DNA of 46,225 nucleotides from JBBIJH01 sp037446075 (GCA_037446075.1 JBBIJH010000004.1:1-46225), one strand, 5' to 3'; positions 1 to 9,362 are shown, counted from the first letter of the stretch. Notes: a model not told the origin generated them from the sequence alone. A program made the numbers and translations.

Positions 1-522
1 AAAATCTTTCAAGACGCTGCGCTGTCGCCCCTGAAAGTGCTCAAGGATTGCCTTCCGTTGCTCCTGATAGCGGCGGCTTTCGAAGACTTCGGGGATATTC
101 TTTACAAGGTCCTCGACCAATTTCTGCATGTCAGTTTTGAGTGCGGAGCCTTTGCCCGCTGGGAGGGCAATCATGATTGGGGTGTCCTGATTCTTGAAGT
201 TGTGGACGTAGCACTTGTCCGTTAGGTTTACAGGCCGACCAGCGAATTCCTGGAGAAGGCGTTTGATCGTTGTGGTTCTTCCTGTACCCGAGAATCCAGT
301 GACGAAAATGTTGTACCCGAAATGTCTCATATCCAGACCGAGTCGGAGAGCACGCAACGCTCGCTCCTGGCCGATGATCTCTTTGGCTGGTTTGACCTCT
401 TGCGTGGTCTCGAACCCGAGAGACTTTGGGTCGCAGCGCCATCGCAGAGACTTGATTGGGACTTCTTTAAACCTGTTCTTCGCAAGAATTTTTAAAGGCC
501 GATGCGAATTCAATTGTTTCAT
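1..522 (-). CDS. Lon-like ATP-dependent protease (LonB/COG1067 type), 3' part cut by window edge
   Basis: The reading frame starts at ATG 522-520 and is open for 174 codons to the first base of the window, so only the N-terminal part is seen. The visible part has the layout of the LonB-like Lon-related ATPase family: an N-terminal segment with the sequence IIGQERALRALRLGLDM, followed by RHFGYNIFVTG and a P-loop GFSGTGRTT at about residues 76-84, then a helical region rich in charged residues. In this family the AAA+ domain is interrupted and the Ser-Lys S16 protease domain is C-terminal; that part lies outside, so protease activity cannot be confirmed. It follows rodA by 25 bp on the same strand and is probably the last or a late gene of the mre-rod transcript. 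Confidence 0.75.
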   Translation of the reverse strand, partial: MKQLNSHRPLKILAKNRFKEVPIKSLRWRCDPKSLGFETTQEVKPAKEIIGQERALRALRLGLDMRHFGYNIFVTGFSGTGRTTTIKRLLQEFAGRPVNLTDKCYVHNFKNQDTPIMIALPAGKGSALKTDMQKLVEDLVKNIPEVFESRRYQEQRKAILEHFQGRQRSVLKDF

Positions 523-547
523 GGTGAGTCATCTTCCAGAATTCATG

Positions 548-1765
548 TTAGTATTCTTTTCTAGCAGAGTAACAGTTAAGAAGGATGCCCACCATCACCA
601 GGGATGTAATGATGGACGATCCCCCATAACTCAAAAACGGTAGAGGAATACCAATAACGGGCATCAATCCGAGAGACATGCCGATGTTCACGATCACATG
701 AATTCCAAAGATCGATGTGATTCCGATTGCCGTAAGACTCGAGAACCTGTTCTTGACTATCGAGGCAATGCGAACTCCACGGAGGAGCAAGAACGTGAAC
801 AGGCCCAACACTACGATTGCTCCGATGAAGCCAAATTCTTCTCCCGGTACACAGAAGATAAAATCTGTCCATTGTGCGGGGATGAATCGAAGTTGTGTTT
901 GGGTGCCTTGCAGAAAGCCTCTCCCAAACAAGCCCCCCGATCCGATCGCCACCTTGGCTTGCAGCGCATTGTAACCCGCTCCCAGTGGGTCCATATCGGG
1001 AGCAAGAAATGTGGCAATCCGTTTTTGCTGGTACAGTGGGAGTCGGCTGTAAAGGTACTGCGCCGCGATCCCAATCGTTACAGAGGTCGAAAACACTACA
1101 GTGGAAGTGAAGAAGTCTCGGCGCAAGATCAACAAAAGGACAAGGACAGCGACAACAGCGATGATGAAACCCGTCGTACTTACCAAGGCAGCAGCGGCTA
1201 CCGCAAAAGGGGAAACTAAAGCAAGCGCAGTAAAGACAGAGGCCCCTGCCCAGTATAGGATCGCGGGAAACATCGCGCAGAACACGAGGGCAGTTCCAGC
1301 ATCGGGTTGCAAAATCACAAGGATGACGGGCAGCATCAACAAAACAGAGGTTGTGATCAAACCTTTTGTGCTTTCAGTTTCCGTTGTTGGCTTTGAAAGG
1401 TAAGCTGCTAGAGCAAGAACAGTCGTAAGCTTCACAAGTTCCGATGGCTGTCCCCCGATTACTCCTAGACCAATCCAGCTTGTCGATCCAGCGATCGTTC
1501 TTCCTTTGCCCAAGACGAAGACAAGTGTGAGAAGAGACAAGATGTAGAGGGGAAGGGCAGCATCCTGAAGTAAACGGCGCGGGACGAAAAGAACCAGAGC
1601 CATTCCCAGAAATCCCATTGCAGCCCAGATGATCTGTCGATGAAAATTCACAGAAGCTCCCGCAGCGTGCGTGGCACTGTAGACCGAGATCAATCCAATC
1701 ACGACCAGTGCTAGCACGGTGAGGAACGTCTTAAAGTCAAAGTACTCTTTGAAATAGACATTCAT
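548..1765 (-). CDS. rodA: RodA, SEDS peptidoglycan glycosyltransferase of the elongasome
   Basis: This 405-residue polytopic membrane protein polymerises lipid II into glycan strands for cell elongation, as partner of the class B transpeptidase PBP2. It has the SEDS pattern of about ten hydrophobic segments, the GQPSEL motif at about residue 105, ILQPDAGTAL at about 151 and the extracytoplasmic PAQWTDFIF segment, where Asp301 matches the essential SEDS aspartate. The end LPFLSYGGSSI is the family signature. The start ATG overlaps the stop of the upstream mrdA gene by four bases (ATGA), so the two partners are translationally coupled. Length is normal for RodA; FtsW is less likely because of the mre context. 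Confidence 0.95.
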   Translation of the reverse strand: MNVYFKEYFDFKTFLTVLALVVIGLISVYSATHAAGASVNFHRQIIWAAMGFLGMALVLFVPRRLLQDAALPLYILSLLTLVFVLGKGRTIAGSTSWIGLGVIGGQPSELVKLTTVLALAAYLSKPTTETESTKGLITTSVLLMLPVILVILQPDAGTALVFCAMFPAILYWAGASVFTALALVSPFAVAAAALVSTTGFIIAVVAVLVLLLILRRDFFTSTVVFSTSVTIGIAAQYLYSRLPLYQQKRIATFLAPDMDPLGAGYNALQAKVAIGSGGLFGRGFLQGTQTQLRFIPAQWTDFIFCVPGEEFGFIGAIVVLGLFTFLLLRGVRIASIVKNRFSSLTAIGITSIFGIHVIVNIGMSLGLMPVIGIPLPFLSYGGSSIITSLVMVGILLNCYSARKEY

Positions 1766-3609
1766 CGCAGCGTAGATCTGACGCTCGAGAGGGGCGCCGA
1801 GCTTGTCTCGCTTGCTTCAAGCTTTTGTCTCGGTGGCTTACCCGGCTCCGATTCTCCTTTTAGGTATTTCTCGATTAACTTCCCCGCGAGGGGAGCTGCT
1901 TGAGTACCTCCAAATCCCGCGTTTTCCACGAGGATGCAGACAGCGATCCTCGGATCTTCGAAGGGAGCGAAGCCGATGAACCACGCGTGATCTTTCCCGT
2001 GTGGATTCTGCGCCGTCCCCGTTTTCCCAGCAATTTCGATTCCGGGTACACGTGCTGACCTCCCCGTTCCTCCTGTGCCATTTACCACGAGAACCATACC
2101 CTGCCGCACGACATCCCAAACCTCGGGTGAAACCGGCAAAGTCCGGCTTCGATGGAGAAGCGTGTCTGTTTTTCCGACTCTCTTGTTGTAGATCGCTCGG
2201 ACGACGTGCGGTTGGTAGACTGTACCTTTATTCGCGATAACCATGGCGTAGGAGGCCATCTGAAGGGGCGAAGCGCCCACCTCACCCTGCCCGATAGCGA
2301 GACTTACGAGATAGCCTCGAGTCCATTTTCCTTTCCCATAAACTTTGTCAAAGTATTCTTCGGAGGGAAGAAGTCCAGCCGTTTCCTCACCGATGTCGAT
2401 TCCTGTAGGGCTTCCGAAACCGTACAAAGCCCCATACTTTGACCAAAAAGTCAAGCCAGTCTTCAGCATCAAATTGTAGAAGAAGACGTTGCACGACTTC
2501 TCAATTGCCTCGACGACGTTAACCGAGCCGTGTCCCTTCTGAGTATGGCACTTGAAGGTCCTGTTCCCAAATCGGAAGTAGGCGTGACATGTGATCCGCC
2601 AGTTCGTATCGATGATTTTCTCTTGGAGTGCTGCCGTGGCCAGAACCATTTTGAATGTCGATCCCGGCGGATAACGCGTCATTGTAGCACGGTTGAAGAG
2701 CGGTTTTTCAGGATGGGCATTCAGCGAATCCCAGATCTCTGGAGGTGTCACGCCACTAAAATTCGCAAGGTCATAGTCCGGTTTGCTCACAATGGCCAGA
2801 ACCTCGCCATTTCGTGGATCGAGGGCCACAATGGCTCCTCGCTTATCTGCCATCAACGTCTCAGCAAATTCCTGCAGTCCGGCATCAAGAGAGAGGTAAA
2901 TGTCGTATCCTTCCTTCGGGGGAATGTCACTACGGCCCTCATTGTAGGGACCCACAATTTGTCCGACAGCATTCACCAGCTGATATTCAAATCCCTTTTC
3001 TCCGCGGAGCGCGCTCTCATATTTAGCTTCTAAGCCCGCGGCACCAATGAGGTCTCCAGGCTTGTAGTATTCACCCGCCTCCGCCAGTTGTCGGTCAGAA
3101 ATTTCTCGTGCGTATCCAAAGAGGTGGGAGGCACGGGCCGGGGTTCGATACGATCGTCTCGTCTCGACCTGATAGCTGACCCCCGGCAGGCGATCTCGGT
3201 TCTCTTCGATGAGTGCGAGTGTCCGAAACTCCGCATCCCGCCGGATGCGTGCGGGGGCGAAAATGGAGTATTGTCTGCCGCGTCGGATGCGTTCCCGGAT
3301 CGTGGCCGTATCTAGACGTAGGATGGAAGAGAGAAGTGGAAGGGCACTCTCCTTGAATTCACTGGGAGTTATGGTCACTGTATACGAAGCACGGCTGTCA
3401 ACCATCAGCTTTCCGTTCCGATCGAACATGCAGCCCCGGATCGGCTCCCTGACCACTGCACGGATGCTGTTCTCCTCAGCTTTTTTTCCGTAGCGCGCTT
3501 CACTTAAGAGTTGAAGTTGAACAAGGCGTAGAGCGAAAACGAGAGCGACGCCACCGATCGTAATGTAGAAGGCTTTGCTGCGAGTCACCAGTTGTGATTC
3601 TTCAGTCAT
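1762..3609 (-). CDS. mrdA: Penicillin-binding protein 2 (elongasome transpeptidase)
   Basis: This 615-residue class B PBP cross-links peptidoglycan during side-wall growth together with RodA. It has a single N-terminal membrane anchor (about residues 13-36), a PBP dimerisation/pedestal region (about 50-225) and a transpeptidase domain (about 250-590). All three active-site motifs are present: STFK with nucleophile Ser317, SCN at 372-374 and KTG at 529-531 followed by TAQNPHGKDHAWF. The C-terminus carries a short basic, Ser/Thr-rich tail. It overlaps mreD upstream and rodA downstream by four bases each (ATGA), which fixes both its start and the operon order mreB-mreC-mreD-mrdA-rodA. Confidence 0.96.
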   Translation of the reverse strand: MTEESQLVTRSKAFYITIGGVALVFALRLVQLQLLSEARYGKKAEENSIRAVVREPIRGCMFDRNGKLMVDSRASYTVTITPSEFKESALPLLSSILRLDTATIRERIRRGRQYSIFAPARIRRDAEFRTLALIEENRDRLPGVSYQVETRRSYRTPARASHLFGYAREISDRQLAEAGEYYKPGDLIGAAGLEAKYESALRGEKGFEYQLVNAVGQIVGPYNEGRSDIPPKEGYDIYLSLDAGLQEFAETLMADKRGAIVALDPRNGEVLAIVSKPDYDLANFSGVTPPEIWDSLNAHPEKPLFNRATMTRYPPGSTFKMVLATAALQEKIIDTNWRITCHAYFRFGNRTFKCHTQKGHGSVNVVEAIEKSCNVFFYNLMLKTGLTFWSKYGALYGFGSPTGIDIGEETAGLLPSEEYFDKVYGKGKWTRGYLVSLAIGQGEVGASPLQMASYAMVIANKGTVYQPHVVRAIYNKRVGKTDTLLHRSRTLPVSPEVWDVVRQGMVLVVNGTGGTGRSARVPGIEIAGKTGTAQNPHGKDHAWFIGFAPFEDPRIAVCILVENAGFGGTQAAPLAGKLIEKYLKGESEPGKPPRQKLEASETSSAPLSSVRSTLR

Positions 3610-4112
3610 CGCAGTAGCACTCTGTCTCCTCGGGCTCTCGAGAAACCAAAGATGGGCAAGAAGCTTAACACAGAAGTATAGGCTGTCGTTGTCATGCCAT
3701 AGAGGAACAGGGTTCGCCAGAAAGGCATTTCGGACCCCTGAACGAAAATCGAGAAATAAATAACGTTGTGAACCATCGAAACCAGCATAGTCAGAACGGT
3801 GTATCGATAGCTGGCCAACGTCTGCTCCATTTTTTCTTCGTTGTAGAAATACCCGGCGACAAAGCCGCTAACAGTCTTCGATAGCGCAGACAGCCCTATG
3901 AAATCTCCCCCGATGACATCAAGTGTAAGCCCAAGAACAAACCCAGCGACGGTTGCATGAATCTGGCCAAAACGTAATGCAAGATACACCAGCCAGAGGA
4001 CGATTGCATCGGGGGTAACTCCACCCACGGAAATGAATCGGAGAAAAGTTGTCTGGATGAGAATGAGGATGACTGTAATGACTGCATATCGAATCGAAAG
4101 AGACGTTTTCAT
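3606..4112 (-). CDS. mreD: MreD, rod-shape-determining membrane protein
   Basis: This is a 168-residue small polytopic protein with about five hydrophobic helices and few charged loops, as usual for MreD, an inner-membrane member of the elongasome that works with MreC and MreB. Sequence conservation in this family is low, so the call rests on length, topology and its place between mreC (31 bp upstream) and mrdA (4-bp ATGA overlap downstream). The segment VAGFVLGLTLDVIGGDFIG resembles the conserved GF--GL--D---G--LG MreD pattern. Confidence 0.9.
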   Translation of the reverse strand: MKTSLSIRYAVITVILILIQTTFLRFISVGGVTPDAIVLWLVYLALRFGQIHATVAGFVLGLTLDVIGGDFIGLSALSKTVSGFVAGYFYNEEKMEQTLASYRYTVLTMLVSMVHNVIYFSIFVQGSEMPFWRTLFLYGMTTTAYTSVLSFLPIFGFSRARGDRVLLR

Positions 4113-4143
4113 GCGAAAGGCCGATCACCGAATGAGTCCTGAC

Positions 4144-4983
4144 TCATCGACGTGCCCGTAGCTCCAACTGCATGCGGGCCGAGTCAGGCTGGAATTTCAT
4201 CACGAACACTTCCTCCAGTGCTGTGAAATCGACTGCGTTCTCAATTTCGATGCGCTGAAAGAGACTTCCCGGTTGCTGGGTCACGGACGCCACGACGCCG
4301 ATTCGCAGACCGGGCGGATACGTGTTACTGTACTCTGAGGTTTCGGCGATGTCTCCCACTTTTACATCGAGTGTCTTGGGCACGTTCTTCATCAGGCTGT
4401 ACCTGCCGCCTTCCCACGCAATGATCCCGTCAACGCGGCTGCGCTGAATCTTCGCACTTGCACGGAAATCGCGATTCAACACAATTTGCCCGATCGAATA
4501 CGCCGGACTCGTGGCAAGGATCTTCCCCACCAGCCCGGCGTCGGTGACGATGGGCATCCCCACCCTGACCCCGTCTTTCTCACCCGCATGGAGCGTGATC
4601 GTATTTCGAAGAAGGTAGAGGCTTTTCCCAACTACCTTTGCGGGGATCACCTCATAGCGTGTTGTTTCTTTGAATCCCAGCAGTCGACGCAAACGGAGAT
4701 TTTCCAATCGTGCCTCGCGTAGTTGATTGACCTCGTCCGCGAGGTTGAGATTCACCTGCCGGAGAACTTCATTCTCTCTCTGGATTTGGAAGAAATTCGG
4801 CACGAAGGATAGAGTCTCCTGAACCCTGCCGACCACCGCGATACCAATCGCCCGAATCCGACGAATCTGCTGGTTATCATTCTCTGCCATAAACGCGACA
4901 GATGCAACGACTAAGAGAGCAAGGAGAAAGTACTCTCGGAACTGCTGCACTATGAGAAACAAACGCCTCATATTGGCCCCCAA
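4144..4983 (-). CDS. mreC: MreC, rod-shape-determining periplasmic scaffold
   Basis: This 279-residue protein has one N-terminal transmembrane helix (about residues 16-33), a coiled-coil stretch (about 65-95, QRENEVLRQVNLNLADEVNQ and following) and a beta-rich periplasmic domain with the family pattern AKVVGKS, DGVRVGMPIVTDAGLVGKI and SRVDGIIAWEG. MreC links the MreB filaments to PBP2 in the periplasm. The start at 4983 gives MGAN before MRRLFLI; Met5 (4971) is a possible alternative. It lies 26 bp after mreB and 31 bp before mreD. Confidence 0.94.
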   Translation of the reverse strand: MGANMRRLFLIVQQFREYFLLALLVVASVAFMAENDNQQIRRIRAIGIAVVGRVQETLSFVPNFFQIQRENEVLRQVNLNLADEVNQLREARLENLRLRRLLGFKETTRYEVIPAKVVGKSLYLLRNTITLHAGEKDGVRVGMPIVTDAGLVGKILATSPAYSIGQIVLNRDFRASAKIQRSRVDGIIAWEGGRYSLMKNVPKTLDVKVGDIAETSEYSNTYPPGLRIGVVASVTQQPGSLFQRIEIENAVDFTALEEVFVMKFQPDSARMQLELRARR

Positions 4984-5009
4984 AGGAAAGATGGCGGGAA
5001 GGAGCCGAC

Positions 5010-6035
5010 CTAGTAGCGTCGACTCTTGAGGAGAACTTTAGAATATTGATTGAGGTTCTCCAGCACTTTTCCTGTTCCTCGCACAACCGCAGTCAGCGGA
5101 TCCTCCGCTACATGGACGGGGAGGCCTGTCTCCAGCCTCAGACGCTCGTCAAGCCCTCGCAGCATCGCACCGCCGCCAGTCAGCATGATGCCCCGGTCGA
5201 GGATGTCGGACGAGAGTTCTGGAGGAGTGCGTTCGAGTGCGAGTTTCACTGCATTGACGATCTGCGAGATGCATTCGTTCAGTGATTCCCGAATCTCTGC
5301 GGAACTTCCCTCCGTTGTCTTTGGAACCGCGTTGACGAGGTCGCGTCCCTTCACCTGAATATTAATCTCTTCCTTCATTGGCATCGCCGAGCCAACCTCA
5401 CACTTGATCGCCTCCGCCGTCCGCTCGCCAATCAAAAGATTATGATTTTTCTTGAAGTACTGGATGATGGCGTTGTTCATCTCATCACCGGCGATCCGGA
5501 TGGACTCCTCGTTGACGATTCCTGAGAGGGCAATGATGGCGATCTCCGTCGTTCCGCCACCGATGTCTACAACCATATTCCCGACGGGTGCATCGACGTC
5601 CAGGCCAATTCCAATTGCGGCCGCCATTGGTTCCGCGATCAGATGGACCTCCTTTGCCCCCGCATGCTCAGCGGAATCTCGCACCGCTCGCTTCTCCACC
5701 TCCGTAATACCACTCGGAACAGAGATCACGATCCGTCTACTCGGCATCCAGTTGGCGTGGATCTTCTTGATGAACTCTCTCAGCATCCCTTCTGCAATCT
5801 CGAAGTCAGCGATGACGCCATCTTTCATCGGTCGGATCGTGCGGATGTCGCGATGCGTGCGCCCCACCATCTCCCGTGCTTCATTCCCGATGGCAACGAT
5901 CTTCTTCGTGTTCCGGTCGAAAGCAACAGTCGAAGGCTCGTGGAGGACGATGCCTTTGCCTTTCATCCAGATTTTAGTATTCGCGGTGCCGAGATCGATG
6001 GCGAGGTCGGCGGAGAAAATCGAGAAGAGGCCCAT
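5010..6035 (-). CDS. mreB: MreB, actin-like rod-shape protein
   Basis: This 341-residue cytoplasmic actin homologue forms membrane-associated filaments that guide the elongasome. Nucleotide-binding signatures are complete: phosphate 1 loop DLGTANTKIW (about residues 12-21), phosphate 2 loop VVDIGGGTTEIAII (about 158-171) and the adenosine motif LTGGGAMLRGLDERL (about 287-301). Length and sequence are typical for MreB. It is the first of the five cell-shape genes and follows purH by 69 bp. The AT-rich gap contains a short tandem TTTTGCA repeat but no clear terminator, so read-through from purNH is possible. Confidence 0.97.
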   Translation of the reverse strand: MGLFSIFSADLAIDLGTANTKIWMKGKGIVLHEPSTVAFDRNTKKIVAIGNEAREMVGRTHRDIRTIRPMKDGVIADFEIAEGMLREFIKKIHANWMPSRRIVISVPSGITEVEKRAVRDSAEHAGAKEVHLIAEPMAAAIGIGLDVDAPVGNMVVDIGGGTTEIAIIALSGIVNEESIRIAGDEMNNAIIQYFKKNHNLLIGERTAEAIKCEVGSAMPMKEEINIQVKGRDLVNAVPKTTEGSSAEIRESLNECISQIVNAVKLALERTPPELSSDILDRGIMLTGGGAMLRGLDERLRLETGLPVHVAEDPLTAVVRGTGKVLENLNQYSKVLLKSRRY

Positions 6036-6104
6036 GTCAGATTAATTCAAAATGCAAAATGCAAGATTGAAAATTACTAGGGTTTCTCGCACTTAAGTTC
6101 TGAT

Positions 6105-7649
6105 TCAGTGTCTGAAGTGTCGCACTCCCGTAAACACCATCGCAATGTTGCTGTCGTCCGCTGCCTTAATGACTTCCTCATCACGCACAGACCCTCCGGG
6201 TTGAATCACCGCTGTTGCACCTGCACATACTGCTTCAAGCAGTCCATCTGCAAACGGGAAGAAGCCGTCCGATGCTACGACTGTGCCCTTCAGGTCAAGC
6301 CCCGCCTCTTTAGCTTTCCATGCTGCGAGCTTTGATGCGTCGACCCGCGACATCTGTCCCGCACCGATTCCTATCGTGCGGTCTTTTCTGGCGTACACGA
6401 TGGCGTTGGACTTCACATGCTTGGCAACCTTCCATGCAAAAAGCATCGCTTCGAGTTCTTCCTCGCTCGGTTTCCGCTTTGTGACGACTTTCAGCTTGTC
6501 TGGCGATAAGCGATAATCATCAAGCTGCTGGACAAGATAGCCGCCGATGACCGCCCGGATATCAAGGCTTTGCAGTCCTCTGAGTTCGCCTTTTTGCTTG
6601 ATCAACCGTCGGTCTTTTTTCTTCTTCAGGAGCTCTAAAACATCCTCAGGATACTCCGGAGCAATTACCACCTCGGTATAAATCTCGTTGATGGCCGCGG
6701 CAGTTTGGATGTCTAGAGGACGGTTCACGGCAACAATACCACCAAAGGCAGATTTCCCATCAGTCGCAAGAGCTTTCTGATAAGCATCCATTAATCTCTC
6801 AGCAGAAGCGACACCACATGGATTATTATGCTTTACAATGACTGCCGTTGGCTCGTCGAATTCCGCCACGAGGTGCACGGCAGCGTTGATATCAAGGATG
6901 TTATTGAACGATAGCTCCTTCCCGTGAAGCTTCTCAAAGTATCTCCCAAACCCACCGTAAAGAGCAGCCGCCTGGTGGGGGTTTTCTCCGTAGCGGAGTA
7001 GCTCGGCTCTCGAGGCTTGGACGCGGAGTTCAGGCGGGAGGGTCGCTGACTCCTTGCCGTTTTTTCGTCCAAGGAATTGAGAAATCACGTTATCGTAGTG
7101 CGCTGTATACCGAAACGCCTCCTGCGCAAGTTCAAAGCACGTCTTTTCCGAGAGGCTTCCACCACTTTCTCTCATCTCAGCAAGAATGCGACTGTATTGA
7201 GATGGGCTTGTCACGACTGCTTTGGACTTGAAGTTCTTGGCTGCGGCACGCAGCATCGCGGGCCCCCCAATGTCGATCTGGTCGAGCGCTTCCTCCAGCG
7301 TCACGTTATTGCGACGGACGGTTTCTTCAAACGGATAGAGGTTCACGACGATGAGATCAATAGGCTCAATTCCGAGTTCTTCCATCTGCTGCCGATGGCC
7401 CGGGTCGTCTGGCTTGCCTAACAGAGCTCCATGGATCTTCGGATGGAGAGTCTTCACTCTGCCATCGAGTATTTCCGGAAAATTTGTGATTTCGGAGACA
7501 GGATGGGTATACACCGAGTGCTCTCGCAGGAGCGCTTCTGTACCGCCTGTGGAGATAATCTCCACCCCCATCTCTTGGAGAGATCTCGCAAGCTCCACAA
7601 CGTTTGTCTTGTCAGACACGCTGATGAGGGCGCGGCGAATCTTGACCAC
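6105..7649 (-). CDS. purH: Bifunctional AICAR formyltransferase / IMP cyclohydrolase
   Basis: This 514-residue enzyme catalyses the last two steps of de novo IMP synthesis in the cytoplasm. Residues 1 to about 130 form the MGS-like IMP cyclohydrolase domain (RRALISVSDKTNVVELA, STGGTEALL). The rest is the AICAR transformylase domain with the catalytic Lys-His pair in VKHNNPCG, KSAFGGIVAVNRPLD, GIGAGQMSRVDA, and the C-terminal signature ending GVRHFRH. The GTG start lies two bases after the purN stop, so the two purine genes are translationally coupled. Confidence 0.97.
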   Translation of the reverse strand: MVKIRRALISVSDKTNVVELARSLQEMGVEIISTGGTEALLREHSVYTHPVSEITNFPEILDGRVKTLHPKIHGALLGKPDDPGHRQQMEELGIEPIDLIVVNLYPFEETVRRNNVTLEEALDQIDIGGPAMLRAAAKNFKSKAVVTSPSQYSRILAEMRESGGSLSEKTCFELAQEAFRYTAHYDNVISQFLGRKNGKESATLPPELRVQASRAELLRYGENPHQAAALYGGFGRYFEKLHGKELSFNNILDINAAVHLVAEFDEPTAVIVKHNNPCGVASAERLMDAYQKALATDGKSAFGGIVAVNRPLDIQTAAAINEIYTEVVIAPEYPEDVLELLKKKKDRRLIKQKGELRGLQSLDIRAVIGGYLVQQLDDYRLSPDKLKVVTKRKPSEEELEAMLFAWKVAKHVKSNAIVYARKDRTIGIGAGQMSRVDASKLAAWKAKEAGLDLKGTVVASDGFFPFADGLLEAVCAGATAVIQPGGSVRDEEVIKAADDSNIAMVFTGVRHFRH

Positions 7650-7651
7650 TG

Positions 7652-8284
7652 TTAGTCCTTGTCTTCGAGAATTGTCACCTGACCATCATTCACTCGTACT
7701 CGGTCCTCAGCAAAAAGTTGGAGAACCTCGGGGTACAGCTGGTGCTCGACAGTATGGATCTTTGCTGCCAGAGTTTCAGGGGTCTCACCGTCTTCGACCG
7801 GCACCGTGTGCTGCTTCACAATCGGCCCGTGGTCATATTCTTCATCGACGATGTGCACTGTGGCGCCGGAGACTTTTCTTCCGGCTCTGAGCACTTCCTC
7901 ATGGACGCGGAGCCCATACATCCCTCGTCCGCCAAAGTCTGGCAGAAGTGCAGGATGAATGTTGAGGATTCGATGCTGGAATCTACGCACGATACTCGGG
8001 GATAGCTTCTTCATATACCCCGCAAGGACAATGAAGTTTACTCTATGTTGGGCAAGCACGTCCATCAGTGCTCTTTCAAAGGACTCCTCGGTAGGGAACT
8101 GCTTCTGGCTAAGGTGGTATGCTGGAATGTTGTGGGCATGGGCGATTTCTAAGACGGGAGCACCAGAGTTGTTGCTGATGACCACAGAGACAGTGACGTT
8201 ACGGAGCTTTCCTGTTTCAATCGCCCGGAGGATCGCTTCGCAGTTGGATCCTCGTCCGGAGGCAAACACCGCGACATTGAGCAT
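7652..8284 (-). CDS. purN: Phosphoribosylglycinamide formyltransferase
   Basis: This 210-residue enzyme transfers a formyl group from 10-formyl-THF to GAR, the third step of purine synthesis. The N-terminus VAVFASGRGSNCEAIL binds the GAR phosphate. The catalytic Asn and His lie in ILNIHPALLP, and the catalytic Asp is in VDEEYDHGPI. The segment RGMYGLRVHEEVLRAGRKVS matches the folate-site region. It is the first gene of the minus-strand transcript; a sigma70-type promoter lies 35-63 bp upstream, and AGGGTGAG precedes the ATG. Confidence 0.96.
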   Translation of the reverse strand: MLNVAVFASGRGSNCEAILRAIETGKLRNVTVSVVISNNSGAPVLEIAHAHNIPAYHLSQKQFPTEESFERALMDVLAQHRVNFIVLAGYMKKLSPSIVRRFQHRILNIHPALLPDFGGRGMYGLRVHEEVLRAGRKVSGATVHIVDEEYDHGPIVKQHTVPVEDGETPETLAAKIHTVEHQLYPEVLQLFAEDRVRVNDGQVTILEDKD

Positions 8285-8318
8285 GCACTCACCCTGCCAC
8301 TAGAACAACGAGCGATAG

Positions 8319-8347
8319 AATGTAAATATTATTTGGAAGATTGTCAA
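8319..8347 (-). promoter_or_regulatory. Sigma70-type promoter for purN-purH(-mre)
   Basis: Read on the minus strand: -35 TTGACA (8347-8342, perfect), a 17-bp spacer, -10 TACATT (8324-8319, 4 of 6). The predicted start near 8312 leaves a 28-nt leader before the purN ATG. It is the only strong promoter I see before the purN-to-rodA run. Confidence 0.55.
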
Positions 8348-8360
8348 TTTCAGCCTGCGC

Positions 8361-9314
8361 TCAGGCGACTGCGCTCTCCAGAAACTCCAAGCTTCCGGCA
8401 CGTGCACTGATTCTTGCCTTGAGGCCAATGGGCATCGTTAGCTTTTGCGGGATGTGACCGAAAGCTACGTTGGAAAGAATTGGGATCTTCAAGTCCTCCA
8501 GCAGTTCCCTCTGCACGTCTTCCACGGTGAGACTTGGCTTGCTTTTGTCAGCTGGCACACAATCCGCGAAAGAACCAAGGATGAGTCCCTTAATTGCTCT
8601 CAATATCCCGGCAAGTTTCAATTGAGTAAGCATCCGGTCAACGCGGTAGGGTTCTTCACCCACTTCCTCCAGAAAAAGAATTTGATTGGCATAGTCCGGC
8701 TGAAAGGGAGTTCCCATGAGAGAGATAATCATTGATAAGTTTCCACCGAGAAGTCTTCCCTTCGCGGGGGACTTTTTGGTTTGAGATCCAAAGCGGCGTA
8801 ATCTTTCTCCACCGGGATTCATAACTTTTCCAAGAGAAAGGGGAGAGGTGATCAACCTCCAGAAGAATTCTTCCGTGGAGGGATCCATCTTCTGGAACAT
8901 CTCCACTGCAACCATCGGCCCAGAGAAGGTGATCAAATTCACCTTCTTAAAGATTGCAAGCTGGAGTGCAGTAATGTCACTGTAACCAACAAGGATCTTC
9001 GGATTCCGCCGGATGAGATCGTAATCGATCTTCGGCAGCAGTCGCGGTGTTCCGTATCCTCCTCGAGCCATGAAGATTGCTTTCACCGAGTGGTCAGCAA
9101 ACATGGCGTGGAGGTCGGCAAGCCGTTCCGCATCCCTTCCGGCGAGGTATCCGTGGACATTCTTCGCATGCTTTCCAAGCTTGACTCGATAACCAAGTCG
9201 TTCGAGATACCGGATCCCCTTGTCAATTTTCTCGGGTGAGGAAGGAGCGCTTCCTGGTGCGATCACTCCGATGACATCATTCGGTTTCAGGGGTGGAGGT
9301 TTGAGAACCGTCAC
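8361..9314 (-). CDS. LD-carboxypeptidase, peptidase family S66 (LdcA-like)
   Basis: This 317-residue serine peptidase probably cleaves the terminal D-Ala from L,D-linked murein tetrapeptides during peptidoglycan recycling in the cytoplasm. It has the S66 N-terminal pattern DVIGVIAPGSAPS, the ARGGYGTPRLL loop and the nucleophile elbow VGYSDIT with Ser112. The later LEEVGEEPYRVDRML segment carries the Glu, and VAFGHIPQKLTMPIG carries the His of the Ser-Glu-His triad. The start codon is GTG with only a weak GGAAA upstream; no better start is seen. It is separated from purN by 76 bp holding the purN promoter, so it is probably a separate unit. Its neighbours (mre, mrdA, rodA) fit a cell-wall role. 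Confidence 0.9.
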   Translation of the reverse strand: MTVLKPPPLKPNDVIGVIAPGSAPSSPEKIDKGIRYLERLGYRVKLGKHAKNVHGYLAGRDAERLADLHAMFADHSVKAIFMARGGYGTPRLLPKIDYDLIRRNPKILVGYSDITALQLAIFKKVNLITFSGPMVAVEMFQKMDPSTEEFFWRLITSPLSLGKVMNPGGERLRRFGSQTKKSPAKGRLLGGNLSMIISLMGTPFQPDYANQILFLEEVGEEPYRVDRMLTQLKLAGILRAIKGLILGSFADCVPADKSKPSLTVEDVQRELLEDLKIPILSNVAFGHIPQKLTMPIGLKARISARAGSLEFLESAVA

Positions 9315-9362
9315 GGATTTCCGGCGACTGGAACTTGTGGAAGGTTGGCGGACAACGTTGCT

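Noticed and set aside
5452..6045. 197-residue plus-strand frame antisense to mreB
   Set aside because: It lies fully opposite mreB, which is certain; no signal or domain is seen in the antisense product.
7351..7890. 179-residue plus-strand frame across purH and purN
   Set aside because: It is antisense to two certain genes and spans their junction; no motif.
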